Source: Belliella alkalica (GTDB taxonomy: Bacteria > Bacteroidota > Bacteroidia > Cytophagales > Cyclobacteriaceae). From it: a stretch of DNA of 64,000 nt. Location: contig NZ_JAKZGO010000001.1 of assembly GCF_022549785.1 (NCBI RefSeq), positions 534,936-598,935 of the forward strand, written 5' to 3'. Below, one piece after another: positions 55,572 through 64,000 of this stretch; within the stretch, counting starts at the first letter, position 1, and every line of letters starts with the position of its first letter. Below the pieces are notes generated by a model, which saw nothing but the letters and a program-made list of their open reading frames with translations, was not told where the DNA came from and searched no databases. A program made the position numbers and the translations under genes.

Positions 55572-56008
55572 ATAAATTAAATGTTAGGTTGTAAAATTAG
55601 AAAAATACAAAGCAAATAAAAAGCCACAGTTCATTTGTGACTATATAACCCAAAAAACCCATCATCTCAGAAAACCCTCAAAAATCAAGACGAGATCTCT
55701 CACTTTGTTCGAGATGACTTAGTAGCAGTCATTTCGACCATCGGGAGAAATCTCGTGCTGACATTCTAAAAACAGGTCATATTTCAGGCAACCTTATTTA
55801 CATCAAGACGAGATCTCTCACTTTGTTCGAGATGACTTAGTAGCGGTCATTTCGACCATCGGGAGAAATCTCGTACTGACATTGTAAAAACTGGTCGTAT
55901 TTCAAGCAACCTTAATTAAATCAAGACGAGATCTCTCTCTTCGTTCGAGATGACTTAGTAGCAGTCATTTCGACCCAATCGAAAAATTCATGGGTAAAAG
56001 CGAGGTTG
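55572..56008. other. Intergenic holding repeat array 2
   Basis: The first 110 bases are plain AT-rich leader for the GH99-like gene. The rest is the second palindrome array (listed separately), ending about 33 bases before the stop of the res gene. Confidence 0.6.
55689..55978. repeat. Tandem array of 118 bp palindromic repeats, array 2
   Basis: Units start at 55691, 55809 and 55927 (last partial), with the same arms, spacer and orientation as array 1. The CACTTTG variant in the left arm (55700 and 55818) is specific to this side. The gene between the arrays is 1590 bases. Confidence 0.92.
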
Positions 56009-58666
56009 TCACATTTTGCTTATCAATTCTTTTGCTTTGTCTAAGGTGTACGCTCCTTTTATTTCATTTTTGTCAAATACCATAAAATATGCAAAGTCTT
56101 GTCCCGCCTGTCTTTCCCATTCATTTCCAAGTCGGCATTTTGCTTCACTGTCTGAACCATCTAAATGGTCGCCTTTGGTTTCTATTAAAATGGTTTTGCC
56201 CGATTTTGTCTGCATAATTAAATCAGGATAGTGGTTGGCTTTAAATCCGTTAATGTAAAAACCTTTACCACGTTCTAAGTTTCTATGCCAAAAAGCAACA
56301 TTTGAAGAAGTTCCAATTTCCATTGCAACACGCTCTTCAAAATTGTTCATGGAGCCTTCCCTTTCATAAAGTGAATTTCCGATGGATGAGCCTGTTTTGC
56401 CTGGCACAATTTCATTGCCCAACTTCCAATTTGCTTTGGTGTTTATTTTTTTAGATTTCAATAAGTCCATGAAACGCCCTTCTGCATAAGCATCTGCCAA
56501 TTGGCGGATTTTGCTTTTAATCTTGTCTGTATAACTCCATTTTCTTACCAAAATATCTCGGAGTTGTTCGGCGTTCATACTGTTCAAAATACGTCCAATG
56601 TAAACCTTGATTTCTTGATCAGGTATTGGGTACATGTTTCCAATAATCTGCATCATTTGATGCGTGATGTCTGTTATTTGATTGTCTTTGGGTTTAGCTA
56701 AAATGTATTCTGCAATAGGGTCTTTTACCATATTGTCTTCGATTTTTGTAAAAGATGGTCTGTATTCGTTTTTTTTCGATTCTTCTAAGTCGATTTTATA
56801 CAAATCAGATGAAATTTGGTCAAAATCAATCTTGATATCTTCATCTGAAAGTTTAAAATCCTTTAGCAATGATTCACGATTTAGTAATTCCTCTTCTGTT
56901 CCGAAAATATCACTTGCTGTAACTTTGATAAAGAACTGCGGAAACTCAATTTTGTCAATAAAATCTTTGTTTGATTCTTTGACTTTATAGCGTTTTACTT
57001 TAGTACCCATTTCTTGGAATATATTTTCATCAACAGGTTGTTTTTCCTGTTCCTTTATTTGCTCTTCTAATTGTCGGTTTTGTTCTTCCGCAATGGCCTC
57101 AATTTCTTCAATCACTGGTGTAGTTTCAGTTTGGTCAATATCAGCATTTGGGTCAAATGTTACTCTATTTTTATCTATAGTTTCTTCTTTCTGTCCGGTT
57201 TGTTGCTCTGGGAAAAGGAAAGATTCTATTGGGTCAACAGAAACAGTTTTCTTTCCTGCCTGTTCGGCAGACAGGTCTTCTTCGGTCATTTTATCGACTT
57301 TGCGATAGTCTTTTTCGCTAAAACCTGATTCTTGTAACCCTTTTACAATGCTCTGTAAAGTTTCATTGAACTTGGCAGATGCAGTAAGCACATAAGAAAG
57401 GTTTAATTGAAATGATTTGTGTTTCTGTACATAAGGTTGACGTAAAACACGACCCAAAATTTGCTCCACATCCACCGAGCTTGATTTATCTGCTAATGAT
57501 GCCAAAATGTATGCAAACGGACAATCCCAACCTTCTTTTAATGCGTTGATGGTAATGATATAACGAACTTCACACGCCGCCGCCATCAAGTCAATGCCTT
57601 TTAATTCATCAATATTGGCAGTTTTGATTTTTATATGACTTTCGGGAATACCTAGACCTAATAATTGCTCTTTCAGTTTTTCAAAAGTGGTGTTGTCGTC
57701 TTTGGTTTTTGGTTGTGCTTGAAACAATACAATTGGGCGGATGTATTTACCGCCTTCGGCTTCTTGCTTTTTTGCAAGGTTTTCCAATTTGCGCTGCAAA
57801 TGCAAAGCATTGTTGATGACTTCCGTTTTGTCGTGGTTGTTATACACGATTACAGGAAGCTTAACCATATGTTCCTTTTTTAACTCTATGGCAGGAACAA
57901 GGCTAACAATATTGCTATTGTCCTTTGGCGTTGCTGTTAAATCAAGAATGAATGACGGATTTAAGTTTTTGAGCATATCAACACTCAAATCACTTTCTGC
58001 GTTGTGGCTTTCATCCACTACCAAAACAGGATTGAGGTAGCGCAAAACATTGATTAGTGCGGTATCGTCCACACCACTTAAAATATGTTCGCTGTTTTTG
58101 TATTGCGAAACAAAAGATTCTAATTGTCCATTTTCCTGAAATACTTTTCTATCTTCTTTGTTATTCGCTCTTAAACTAGCAAAACTCATTACAAAAATGC
58201 TCAACTGGTCTTTTACCACTGTTGGGTTGAAATTTGAACCTTGTAATAAATCAGCTTTTTGATAAATTTCTACTCTGTTGTTAAAAAGCGAATTGAGTTT
58301 TTGACGATATGGGTGTTCGGGATTGGAAAGGGTATTTACAGTTTGTTGTAAAAGATTACTCCAAGGCACTAACCAAATTACGGCTTTTGGTTTTGCAGAA
58401 TCGTAAGCAGAAAAAATGGCATGTAAAGCATTAACAGCTATAAAGGTTTTGCCTCCTGCTGTAGGTACTTTGACACAAACGTGGGCTGCATTGGGTATGT
58501 TGTTTTTGTAGGCTTCCATTCCTGTACCATCTAACGGATTGTATGGGCCGATTTTATCTTCCCAATATTGATTGAAAGCTTTGGCTAAACTTTTATGCTC
58601 TTGAACATAGGTTAAGTATTCTTCCAAATTCTCAATTACTTTTCGTTGATATGATTTCAGTTCCAT
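56009..58666 (-). CDS. Type III restriction enzyme, Res subunit
   Basis: Helicase-nuclease subunit of 885 residues that cleaves unmethylated DNA together with Mod. Superfamily 2 helicase: Walker A VPTAGGKT (67-74), DESH box (218-221), LTATPKD, and EQILGRVLRQPY as motif VI. C-terminal PD-(D/E)XK nuclease: HYPDLIM (Asp815), ILIETKGDH (Glu829 and Lys831). A long acidic Gln/Glu-rich linker lies at about 500-550. The ATG overlaps the TAA of the decayed YhcG gene just upstream (TAATG), so the reading frames were once translationally coupled. It is complete and appears intact. Confidence 0.9.
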   Translation of the reverse strand: MELKSYQRKVIENLEEYLTYVQEHKSLAKAFNQYWEDKIGPYNPLDGTGMEAYKNNIPNAAHVCVKVPTAGGKTFIAVNALHAIFSAYDSAKPKAVIWLVPWSNLLQQTVNTLSNPEHPYRQKLNSLFNNRVEIYQKADLLQGSNFNPTVVKDQLSIFVMSFASLRANNKEDRKVFQENGQLESFVSQYKNSEHILSGVDDTALINVLRYLNPVLVVDESHNAESDLSVDMLKNLNPSFILDLTATPKDNSNIVSLVPAIELKKEHMVKLPVIVYNNHDKTEVINNALHLQRKLENLAKKQEAEGGKYIRPIVLFQAQPKTKDDNTTFEKLKEQLLGLGIPESHIKIKTANIDELKGIDLMAAACEVRYIITINALKEGWDCPFAYILASLADKSSSVDVEQILGRVLRQPYVQKHKSFQLNLSYVLTASAKFNETLQSIVKGLQESGFSEKDYRKVDKMTEEDLSAEQAGKKTVSVDPIESFLFPEQQTGQKEETIDKNRVTFDPNADIDQTETTPVIEEIEAIAEEQNRQLEEQIKEQEKQPVDENIFQEMGTKVKRYKVKESNKDFIDKIEFPQFFIKVTASDIFGTEEELLNRESLLKDFKLSDEDIKIDFDQISSDLYKIDLEESKKNEYRPSFTKIEDNMVKDPIAEYILAKPKDNQITDITHQMMQIIGNMYPIPDQEIKVYIGRILNSMNAEQLRDILVRKWSYTDKIKSKIRQLADAYAEGRFMDLLKSKKINTKANWKLGNEIVPGKTGSSIGNSLYEREGSMNNFEERVAMEIGTSSNVAFWHRNLERGKGFYINGFKANHYPDLIMQTKSGKTILIETKGDHLDGSDSEAKCRLGNEWERQAGQDFAYFMVFDKNEIKGAYTLDKAKELISKM

Positions 58667-59211
58667 TATTCCAATGTTTTTTTGCTTTCAATTCTTGCCT
58701 TTGTTGCTATCAAGGCTCGATGTAATTTTTCTTCCAATTGTTTTTTAGGAGGTAATTCTGTCCAATATTCTGCTACAAGAATGCCATCTTTGTGCATTTC
58801 AAGTAGTTCTCTTTTACCCCACCTTTCTTCTATGGCTTTCTGGGCCTAAAAGAATCTTTGTGCTTTCGATTTCAGGGGAAACAATTGCAAGAAATGAGAC
58901 CAACTTAATTGTGTCACCAATGGTGTCACAATATCAATGTCTGGAAATTCGTCTGCAAACTGCACCATTCGTCTTACATTTCTTAGCGTAAAACTTTTTC
59001 CAAATTGTTGTTCTAATTGTTTTGAAACATTTGCCACCACTTTTTCTCCATACCCAGCCCTTTCATTATTTAACATATGATCATTGATTCGTTTTCCAAT
59101 TTGCCAATAGGTAAGGGTAAGCACGCTATTCACTTGACTAACGGCTTGTTGTTTGCCTTGCTCAATGACTTGAGCCAAATCCTGAAATAATTTTCTTTCT
59201 AACGCAACCAT
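58666..59211 (-). pseudogene. Decayed YhcG/DUF1016 nuclease gene
   Basis: YhcG proteins are about 330-350 residues with a helical N-terminal domain and a PD-(D/E)XK nuclease. Here the N-terminal domain is intact (residues 1-120: YWQIGKRINDHML, YGEKVVANVSKQLEQQFGKSFT, LSWSHFLQLFPLKSKAQRFF), then a TAG at 58846 stands where the family has Tyr. The same frame continues AQKAIEERWGKRE and jumps to LLEMHKDGILVAEYWTELPPKKQLEEKLH, the usual C-terminus. About 170 codons including the nuclease core are absent. The frame is kept across the deletion. It is lodged between mod (3-base gap) and res (overlap). Confidence 0.8.
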
Positions 59212-59214
59212 AAT

Positions 59215-60837
59215 CTAAAACCTTGTTATATCACGAGGTATTTTCTTGAAAATGATGTTTTTCCTAGCCATAAAATCCTTTGGTAACAAGCAATTGTCGG
59301 CATAGATTACATATTGCTCGCCTTTGGTTTTGATAAGTTCCAAAGCATCAAAGTCTAGCGTAGTCAGTTTATCTTTTTCATAAATGAAATAATATACTGT
59401 ACCATCCTTTACTCCCAGTTTGTAATCTTCATTTATGCTTTGCGAACTTTGCACCTCTGCGTTTAACCTTTCACTAAAAGAAGTTCGGGTTTCTGAAAAC
59501 CAAATGTATTCTTTGATTTTTGTCAAGCCAACTTTCTCGTTTAGGTTTTGGTTTTCATCAAATAATGGCAAACCGAGTTCGTAAAAGTCAAATGCTCCGC
59601 CTGTGCCTGCTACTGCTTTTGCCCCAGTACCATATCCTTTGGCTACTCGCTTTACTCTTTCGGCTGTAATTTCATTGGCGTAATCCTCCATTTCTACCAA
59701 AATGAATTTACGATTGCCACCATCTTGTTTGTTTAAATTCAATACTGCATGAGCCGTAGTGCCGCTTCCTGCAAAGGAGTCGAGAATGATGTCGCTTTTA
59801 CCACAACAAACTTTTATAATTTTGTCAATAAATTTTGATGGTTTTGGTGTTTGAAAAACATTTTTACTTGATGATTCTTCAAATATTTTAACCAAGTCAT
59901 ATTTTGCATTTCGATTATGACCAGTTTCTTCTAAATCGATCCAAAGATTCGAAGGCGGAAGCCCTTTTTGTTCGTTTAAATACGTTCTTCTTTTAATATT
60001 AGTATAGGATTCGTTAAAACGAATTTCTCCAGTATTAAGCTTATACTCCAAAGATTCTTTACTCCATCTCCAACCATTTTTTGGATGTTTAATTATTTTT
60101 CCATCAGGAGTTACTAAATCATAACATAAATTTTCTCTGTAATTTGGGGATGAAATAGGATTGCCATCAAAATATGGACCTCTTGGGTCATTGTCTGGAT
60201 TTTTATAGTGTGAAGACTGTTGAGCATTTCTTAAAAGTTTATTTGATAACCAATTTCTTCTTTTTGAGAAGACTAAAGTGTGATTGTAATCAACTGAAAA
60301 CTGTTTTGAATCATTATTACTGTTATCACTCGACCTCCAAATAATATTTGAAACAAAATTATTTGAACCAAAAATCTCGTCACAAATCAATTTCAAATTA
60401 GCTTGTTCATTATCATCAATACTTATAAATATAGCCCCATCATCTGCCAATAGTTTATGCAATAATTTTAATCGTGGGTACATCATACACAGCCATTTGT
60501 CGTGTCGGGTGAGGTCTTCGCCATCTTTACCTACCACTTCGCCTAGCCATTTTTTTATTTTGGGGTGGTTTACATTGTCGTTATATACCCAACTTTCGTT
60601 GCCTGTATTGTATGGTGGGTCAATGTAGATACACTTTATTTTTCCTTCGTATTCAGGAAGTAGGCTTTTGAGTGCTTCAAGGTTGTCCCCGTGTATGATT
60701 TTATTTCCGCTGTTGGTCGGCACTGATTGTTCTCCTTTTCCTGCTGCAAATCCGTATTTGTGTTCCAAAACTCGGTATGGCACATCTTGATGGTGGCTCA
60801 CCACTTTATCTTTTCCTATCCAGTGTAATGTTGGCAT
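59215..60837 (-). CDS. Type III DNA methyltransferase, Mod subunit
   Basis: Adenine-N6 methyltransferase of 540 residues that sets the sequence specificity of the type III system. Beta-class motif order: motif IV DPPYNTG (Asp73-Tyr76) comes first, then a target-recognition region (about 165-325), then motif I FAGSGTT (355-361). The C-terminal region continues with TAERVKRVAKGYGTG. It is slightly shorter than the usual 600 or more residues but lacks no motif. The order Mod, YhcG relic, Res on one strand is a normal type III operon apart from the relic. The start is ATG, 18 bases after the antitoxin gene. Confidence 0.9.
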   Translation of the reverse strand: MPTLHWIGKDKVVSHHQDVPYRVLEHKYGFAAGKGEQSVPTNSGNKIIHGDNLEALKSLLPEYEGKIKCIYIDPPYNTGNESWVYNDNVNHPKIKKWLGEVVGKDGEDLTRHDKWLCMMYPRLKLLHKLLADDGAIFISIDDNEQANLKLICDEIFGSNNFVSNIIWRSSDNSNNDSKQFSVDYNHTLVFSKRRNWLSNKLLRNAQQSSHYKNPDNDPRGPYFDGNPISSPNYRENLCYDLVTPDGKIIKHPKNGWRWSKESLEYKLNTGEIRFNESYTNIKRRTYLNEQKGLPPSNLWIDLEETGHNRNAKYDLVKIFEESSSKNVFQTPKPSKFIDKIIKVCCGKSDIILDSFAGSGTTAHAVLNLNKQDGGNRKFILVEMEDYANEITAERVKRVAKGYGTGAKAVAGTGGAFDFYELGLPLFDENQNLNEKVGLTKIKEYIWFSETRTSFSERLNAEVQSSQSINEDYKLGVKDGTVYYFIYEKDKLTTLDFDALELIKTKGEQYVIYADNCLLPKDFMARKNIIFKKIPRDITRF

Positions 60838-60855
60838 CTATTCGCTGTAAAATCT

Positions 60856-61947
60856 TTAATTAAACAAATCAATTTTTTGTCTGAACCCATTGCCAATATG
60901 AAATGGTATGAGTTTTAAATGTTGTAACCTGCCAATGATCACTCCTGTTGGAGTTCTGAATTTATTGGCAAAGGCATGTATCATTTCTTCATCTAATGGT
61001 GCTGCATCAATAATTTGCTGCTGTTCATTTTCCGTCAACAATATTTTGGCTGCAAAAGCATTGGCTTCTTCTTCTTTTTCTTGGTCTATTTCTGTTCCTT
61101 TTACATTCTCTAAGAAAATGTCTTTTTTACCATGCAAAATGATGTGTGCTGCTTCATGGAAAAAGGTAAACCAAAAATGGTCGTTGGTTCTAAATCTTCC
61201 CGAAAGTTGAATGATAGGTTTGTTGTGAAACCAACGAGTCGCTCCGCTTATGGGTGCTTTCGGTAAGTTTTGTGTAAATACAACTGCTACACCACATTGG
61301 GCACAAATGCTCTGCAATTGATGTGTGAAATCATCAGGCATCAAAAATGCCAGTTCTTTTATTTTAGATAAAGCGTCTTTAAATTTCTTTTTATCAAACT
61401 CTGCAATTTCGATTTCTTTGGCTTGAATTTCACCTTTGCGTAACCATGCAGAAATAGCGTGTGGGCTTTGTGTATGAGCCAAAGAAACCCTAAACGCAAC
61501 CGAAACTTCTTCGTCGATGTAGATGCGTTCCCATTCATCTGTACTTGCTACACAAAAGAATTTTAGTAGACTATCCACCAAAACGTGTTTTTCTCTTGTA
61601 TCTGGCAACCAACCTAATTTTCTCATTTCATTTACAGGAAATGCAACCAACCAACCTTTCTCTTTTTCAAGTTCTTCCTGCTGTTGTAATTCATACAATT
61701 CTTTTCGGTATGTCTTTTCTCTATTCAGCCAAAAGCTTGCAGGAATACCCAATACTTTTTCTAACTGAAAAGCCGTTGCCGTTGTGATTGGCTCTCTTCC
61801 TTTAATAATGTCGTTAATTTTCTCTTTAGGTCTTCCCATTCTTTCGGCAAGTTCAGCTTGGCTCATGCCAATAAAATCTATATGCTCCTGAATAGTGTCA
61901 CCAGGAGGGGAGAGTAATGATTTTGCTATTTCAAGTGTCGTTGCCAT
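60856..61947 (-). CDS. HigA-type antitoxin with ImmA/IrrE metallopeptidase domain
   Basis: Antitoxin and probable DNA-binding repressor of 363 residues. The N-terminal helix-turn-helix (about 15-75: MSQAELAERMGRPKEKINDIIKGREPIT, then LGIPASFWLNREKTYRK) is the HigA pattern. The C-terminal half is a DUF955/ImmA-IrrE zinc-peptidase domain with HEAAH (264-268) and downstream acidic residues. HigA antitoxins are usually about 100 residues, so this is the enlarged form. The frame opens at a TTG (61986) inside the toxin gene, but the ATG at 61947, 22 bases after the toxin stop, is preferred. It follows the toxin, as in higBA. Confidence 0.85.
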   Translation of the reverse strand: MATTLEIAKSLLSPPGDTIQEHIDFIGMSQAELAERMGRPKEKINDIIKGREPITTATAFQLEKVLGIPASFWLNREKTYRKELYELQQQEELEKEKGWLVAFPVNEMRKLGWLPDTREKHVLVDSLLKFFCVASTDEWERIYIDEEVSVAFRVSLAHTQSPHAISAWLRKGEIQAKEIEIAEFDKKKFKDALSKIKELAFLMPDDFTHQLQSICAQCGVAVVFTQNLPKAPISGATRWFHNKPIIQLSGRFRTNDHFWFTFFHEAAHIILHGKKDIFLENVKGTEIDQEKEEEANAFAAKILLTENEQQQIIDAAPLDEEMIHAFANKFRTPTGVIIGRLQHLKLIPFHIGNGFRQKIDLFN

Positions 61948-61969
61948 GTTGTTTGTTTTATTCTGTTTG

Positions 61970-62302
61970 TTAATGGTAGTCCTCAATTTCGTTAATCTGA
62001 ATTTTGGTGACTTCTTCCCAATTCAAACCGCCATCGTCTTTTGTGGGTATTGGATCGTGTAGTGGCTCAAAAATCATTCGGTAATTACCTGAAACATCCA
62101 CCGCTAATTCACCTTTGCGGTCGCCTGTCAGTTCGTGGCATCTTGCTGCCGGAATGGTTCTCATAATCGCTAAATTGTCTGCATCGGTTAAGTCCTTCAG
62201 CCTTTGGTTCACCTTGCGAGCCAACTGTCCAAAAGATTTTGCCATCTCCTTTGGGTCGGTTAGTTGCTTTTCGAGTTTTCTGCTTTTGTAATTTATTTCC
62301 AC
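61970..62302 (-). CDS. HigB-like type II toxin
   Basis: Likely mRNA-cutting toxin of 110 residues of the RelE/HigB fold, neutralised by the antitoxin that follows. Family phrases: EINYKSRKLEKQLTDPKEMAKSFG at the N-terminus, IPAARCHELTGDRKGELAVDV, and YRMIFEPLHD. The start is GTG at 62302, the position expected from homologues. A TATCTTTG box (62305-62312) abuts the start and an inverted repeat lies just upstream, so transcripts could be nearly leaderless. Confidence 0.82.
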   Translation of the reverse strand: MEINYKSRKLEKQLTDPKEMAKSFGQLARKVNQRLKDLTDADNLAIMRTIPAARCHELTGDRKGELAVDVSGNYRMIFEPLHDPIPTKDDGGLNWEEVTKIQINEIEDYH

Positions 62303-62304
62303 TG

Positions 62305-62337
62305 CAAAGATAAATATTATTAACGAAAAAGGTTAAT
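62305..62337 (-). promoter_or_regulatory. Promoter and inverted-repeat operator of the HigBA operon
   Basis: TATCTTTG (62305-62312, minus strand) fits the -7 consensus. Just upstream, ATTAAC and GTTAAT form a perfect inverted repeat with a 7-base centre (62319-62337), a plausible operator for the helix-turn-helix antitoxin. Confidence 0.5.
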
Positions 62338-62430
62338 GAAAATAGTTGTTAATTTTGAACTGCCAAAAAAAGCGTTGAAAAAAACGGCTCTTTCGCTTTT
62401 GCTACATACACGCTATTGTGCTTTCGTGCT

Positions 62431-63960
62431 TCAATGTTGATTGTCAATAAAGGATCTCATAAGTCTAATTGATTCACTTATTTGTTCTTCGCTAAATCTC
62501 ACATTATGATTGTTTTCAGGATGATGTATCTGATGTCGAATATATTCAGTAAGTATCTTTTTTTCATTGAGTGTTGTTCCGTCTCGTCTGAGTCGTATAT
62601 ATTCTATAGTTTCTTTACCAACTTTAAAATCATTAATTAGACCCTCACTTTCCAAAAACCCATATAATTCATTATGATATTCTTCTGTTACTTCCTCAAA
62701 TGCAGTAAAATTCACTTCATTAAGAGACGGATAAGGAAGTTGTCCTGGTGAAACTGAATTTACCGTCTTTCCTCCTTCTCTAATCTGTATTAGCCTCAAG
62801 TGTTCAAAATCCATTTTTTTTACTATAACTGGGCTATGTGTAGTCAATAAAATTTGGGTATTATCTGCATCCGACAACTCAATTAATGCTTTAATTAATA
62901 ATTTTTGATGAGCTGTGTGTTGTGATGTTTCTGGTTCTTCAATCGCATAAATGACACTTGGGACGTTTCTCTCTATTCGTCTACGCTCAGCCTCTGCTCT
63001 AAAGAAATTTAAAAGAATAAGCCTTTTTACACCGCTCCCCCTTTTGTTAATAGGAATATCTTCGTCACCTGTTATGGAAACCTTCTTGAAAACGTCATTC
63101 CATTTTAAACTGTCTGATGAGGGGATAACAGGATTCAAACTATCAGCAATTTCAGGGTTCATTTCGCGTAGTTTTTCTAAAGTCAAACCTGCAACTTCTT
63201 TTAACTTTCCTTCAACAAGTTCTGCCACCCCTGCCAATGTTTCCTGAATTTGACTATCATTCATTATTTGCCTTACCGCTTCATTCAAAGGGTCTTGAAC
63301 CTCATTGTCTCCATCGCTATTTTTACGGTCGGACTGGAAAAGTGTGTAAATAGGTAAGTAGTTTTCTAGTTTATCCCAAATTGATTTCGTTTCCCCCTTC
63401 GTAACATCAATTTCAATTTCTGCTAGGCCAAGATTTTCTGAATGGTGAGACCAAATAGCTGCTCTCATTATTGCATTTATAGTCCGGTTTTCACATTCTA
63501 TTTCATTATCAGTAATTATTTTTTGAAGTGCTCTTTGTGTTTTTAGAAGAAGTTCTGTGCAATTTTCATTTGTTGGGTGGTTAGCTTTTATAAATATTTT
63601 CTCACTTCCACCATTATTGTACCGTTTTATTATTTCTAAATGACCATTTACATTCAAAAGATATTCACTCTCTAAAGACGTTTCATATGTACTATCAATA
63701 ACAATTGAATTAGGGAACTGGTCAAAAATTAGAGATATTTCACTTGTGTTATCTCCACTAGCTAGACAAGTCTTGTTTACATCATCCTTATCCATTTTTA
63801 TTGCACCTTTCCCCTTATTAAAGAAGATATCAAGGGCTTCCAAGATTGTGGATTTTCCTATGTCATTTTTACCAACTAAAGTTGTCAGGTCACCAACTGG
63901 TATTTCAATTGGTTCCTGGTAGCTTCTGAAGTTTTTAATTTTTATAATTATTAGTCTCAT
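62431..63960 (-). CDS. AAA-family ATPase with helical C-terminal domain
   Basis: 509 residues, an OLD/SMC-type ATPase: Walker A GKNDIGKST (30-38), signature-like RGSGVKRLILLNFFRAEA (307-324), Walker B YAIEEPETSQH (338-348) and switch His in LLTTHSP (371-377). The helical region at about 150-280 replaces a coiled coil. There is no TOPRIM nuclease. The C-terminal 90 residues are helical and contain YIRHQIHHPENNH (473-485), with Arg475 and His480 in an R-X4-H arrangement as in HEPN ribonucleases. Such ATPases beside restriction-modification and toxin genes usually serve phage defence. The first gene of the minus-strand block; the window ends 40 bases upstream. Confidence 0.8.
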   Translation of the reverse strand: MRLIIIKIKNFRSYQEPIEIPVGDLTTLVGKNDIGKSTILEALDIFFNKGKGAIKMDKDDVNKTCLASGDNTSEISLIFDQFPNSIVIDSTYETSLESEYLLNVNGHLEIIKRYNNGGSEKIFIKANHPTNENCTELLLKTQRALQKIITDNEIECENRTINAIMRAAIWSHHSENLGLAEIEIDVTKGETKSIWDKLENYLPIYTLFQSDRKNSDGDNEVQDPLNEAVRQIMNDSQIQETLAGVAELVEGKLKEVAGLTLEKLREMNPEIADSLNPVIPSSDSLKWNDVFKKVSITGDEDIPINKRGSGVKRLILLNFFRAEAERRRIERNVPSVIYAIEEPETSQHTAHQKLLIKALIELSDADNTQILLTTHSPVIVKKMDFEHLRLIQIREGGKTVNSVSPGQLPYPSLNEVNFTAFEEVTEEYHNELYGFLESEGLINDFKVGKETIEYIRLRRDGTTLNEKKILTEYIRHQIHHPENNHNVRFSEEQISESIRLMRSFIDNQH

Positions 63961-64000
63961 TGTTTATTGTTGATGTTTTTAGCATTCTGACTAACGTAAA

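Noticed and set aside
61948..61986. TTG start of the antitoxin inside the toxin gene
   Set aside because: An ATG at 61947 gives the usual N-terminus and stands after the toxin stop.

Overview
The window looks like chromosome from a Bacteroidota bacterium of the order Cytophagales, probably a Cyclobacteriaceae relative (Algoriphagus/Belliella-like). The support is: AT-rich sequence, A-rich leaders without Shine-Dalgarno sites, several TAnnTTTG-type -7 promoter boxes, a carboxypeptidase-regulatory-like TonB-dependent receptor, a DUF2911 protein, an S9 dipeptidyl-peptidase-like enzyme, and a compact ExbB/ExbD/TonB-folC-trmB operon. The genus is inference. No tRNA, rRNA or CRISPR array was seen.

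Layout. 1-4.6 kb: C-truncated TonB-dependent receptor, a stretch of degenerate repeats, a DUF4349 lipoprotein and a Gfo/Idh/MocA oxidoreductase. 5-16 kb: a sensory cluster of three PAS-rich histidine kinases followed by four response-regulator proteins, one carrying a PAS domain and a kinase-like helix but no ATPase domain. Two intergenic stretches here are inverted, diverged copies of each other. 16-23 kb: a 1948-residue DUF4011 helicase-nuclease resembling single-gene antiviral systems, and a solitary Cas6-like protein. 23-31 kb: TetR regulator, YjaB-like acetyltransferase, S9 peptidase, a quinone-reductase-like MDR enzyme, and a two-gene SDR/3-hydroxyacyl-CoA dehydrogenase unit. 30-33 kb: a 7TMR-DISM hybrid kinase and a frameshifted RES-toxin remnant. 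33-43.7 kb: minus-strand housekeeping block (holA, TPR protein, outer-membrane barrel, SPOR protein, ExbB, ExbD, TonB-like protein, folC, trmB) with 1-2 base gaps in its second half. 43.8-53 kb: TPR protein, two-domain universal stress protein, 2-hydroxyacid dehydrogenase, DUF2911 protein, SerB-SerA fusion, SatD/DUF3307 pair behind a cluster of CGAT-type repeats, and an exonuclease-GIY-YIG fusion.

53-56 kb: two arrays of a 117-118 bp palindrome-containing tandem repeat (nine units, then three) flank one gene for a GH99/WbsX-like secreted protein. 56-64 kb: minus-strand defence block in transcription order AAA ATPase, HigB toxin, HigA antitoxin with a zinc-peptidase-like domain, type III methylase Mod, a decayed YhcG/DUF1016 nuclease gene, and type III Res.

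The strongest candidates for a second look are the palindromic arrays around a single gene, the solitary Cas6 without its usual histidine beside a helicase-nuclease, the YhcG relic lodged between mod and res, the SatD repeat operator, and the inverted intergenic copies in the kinase cluster.
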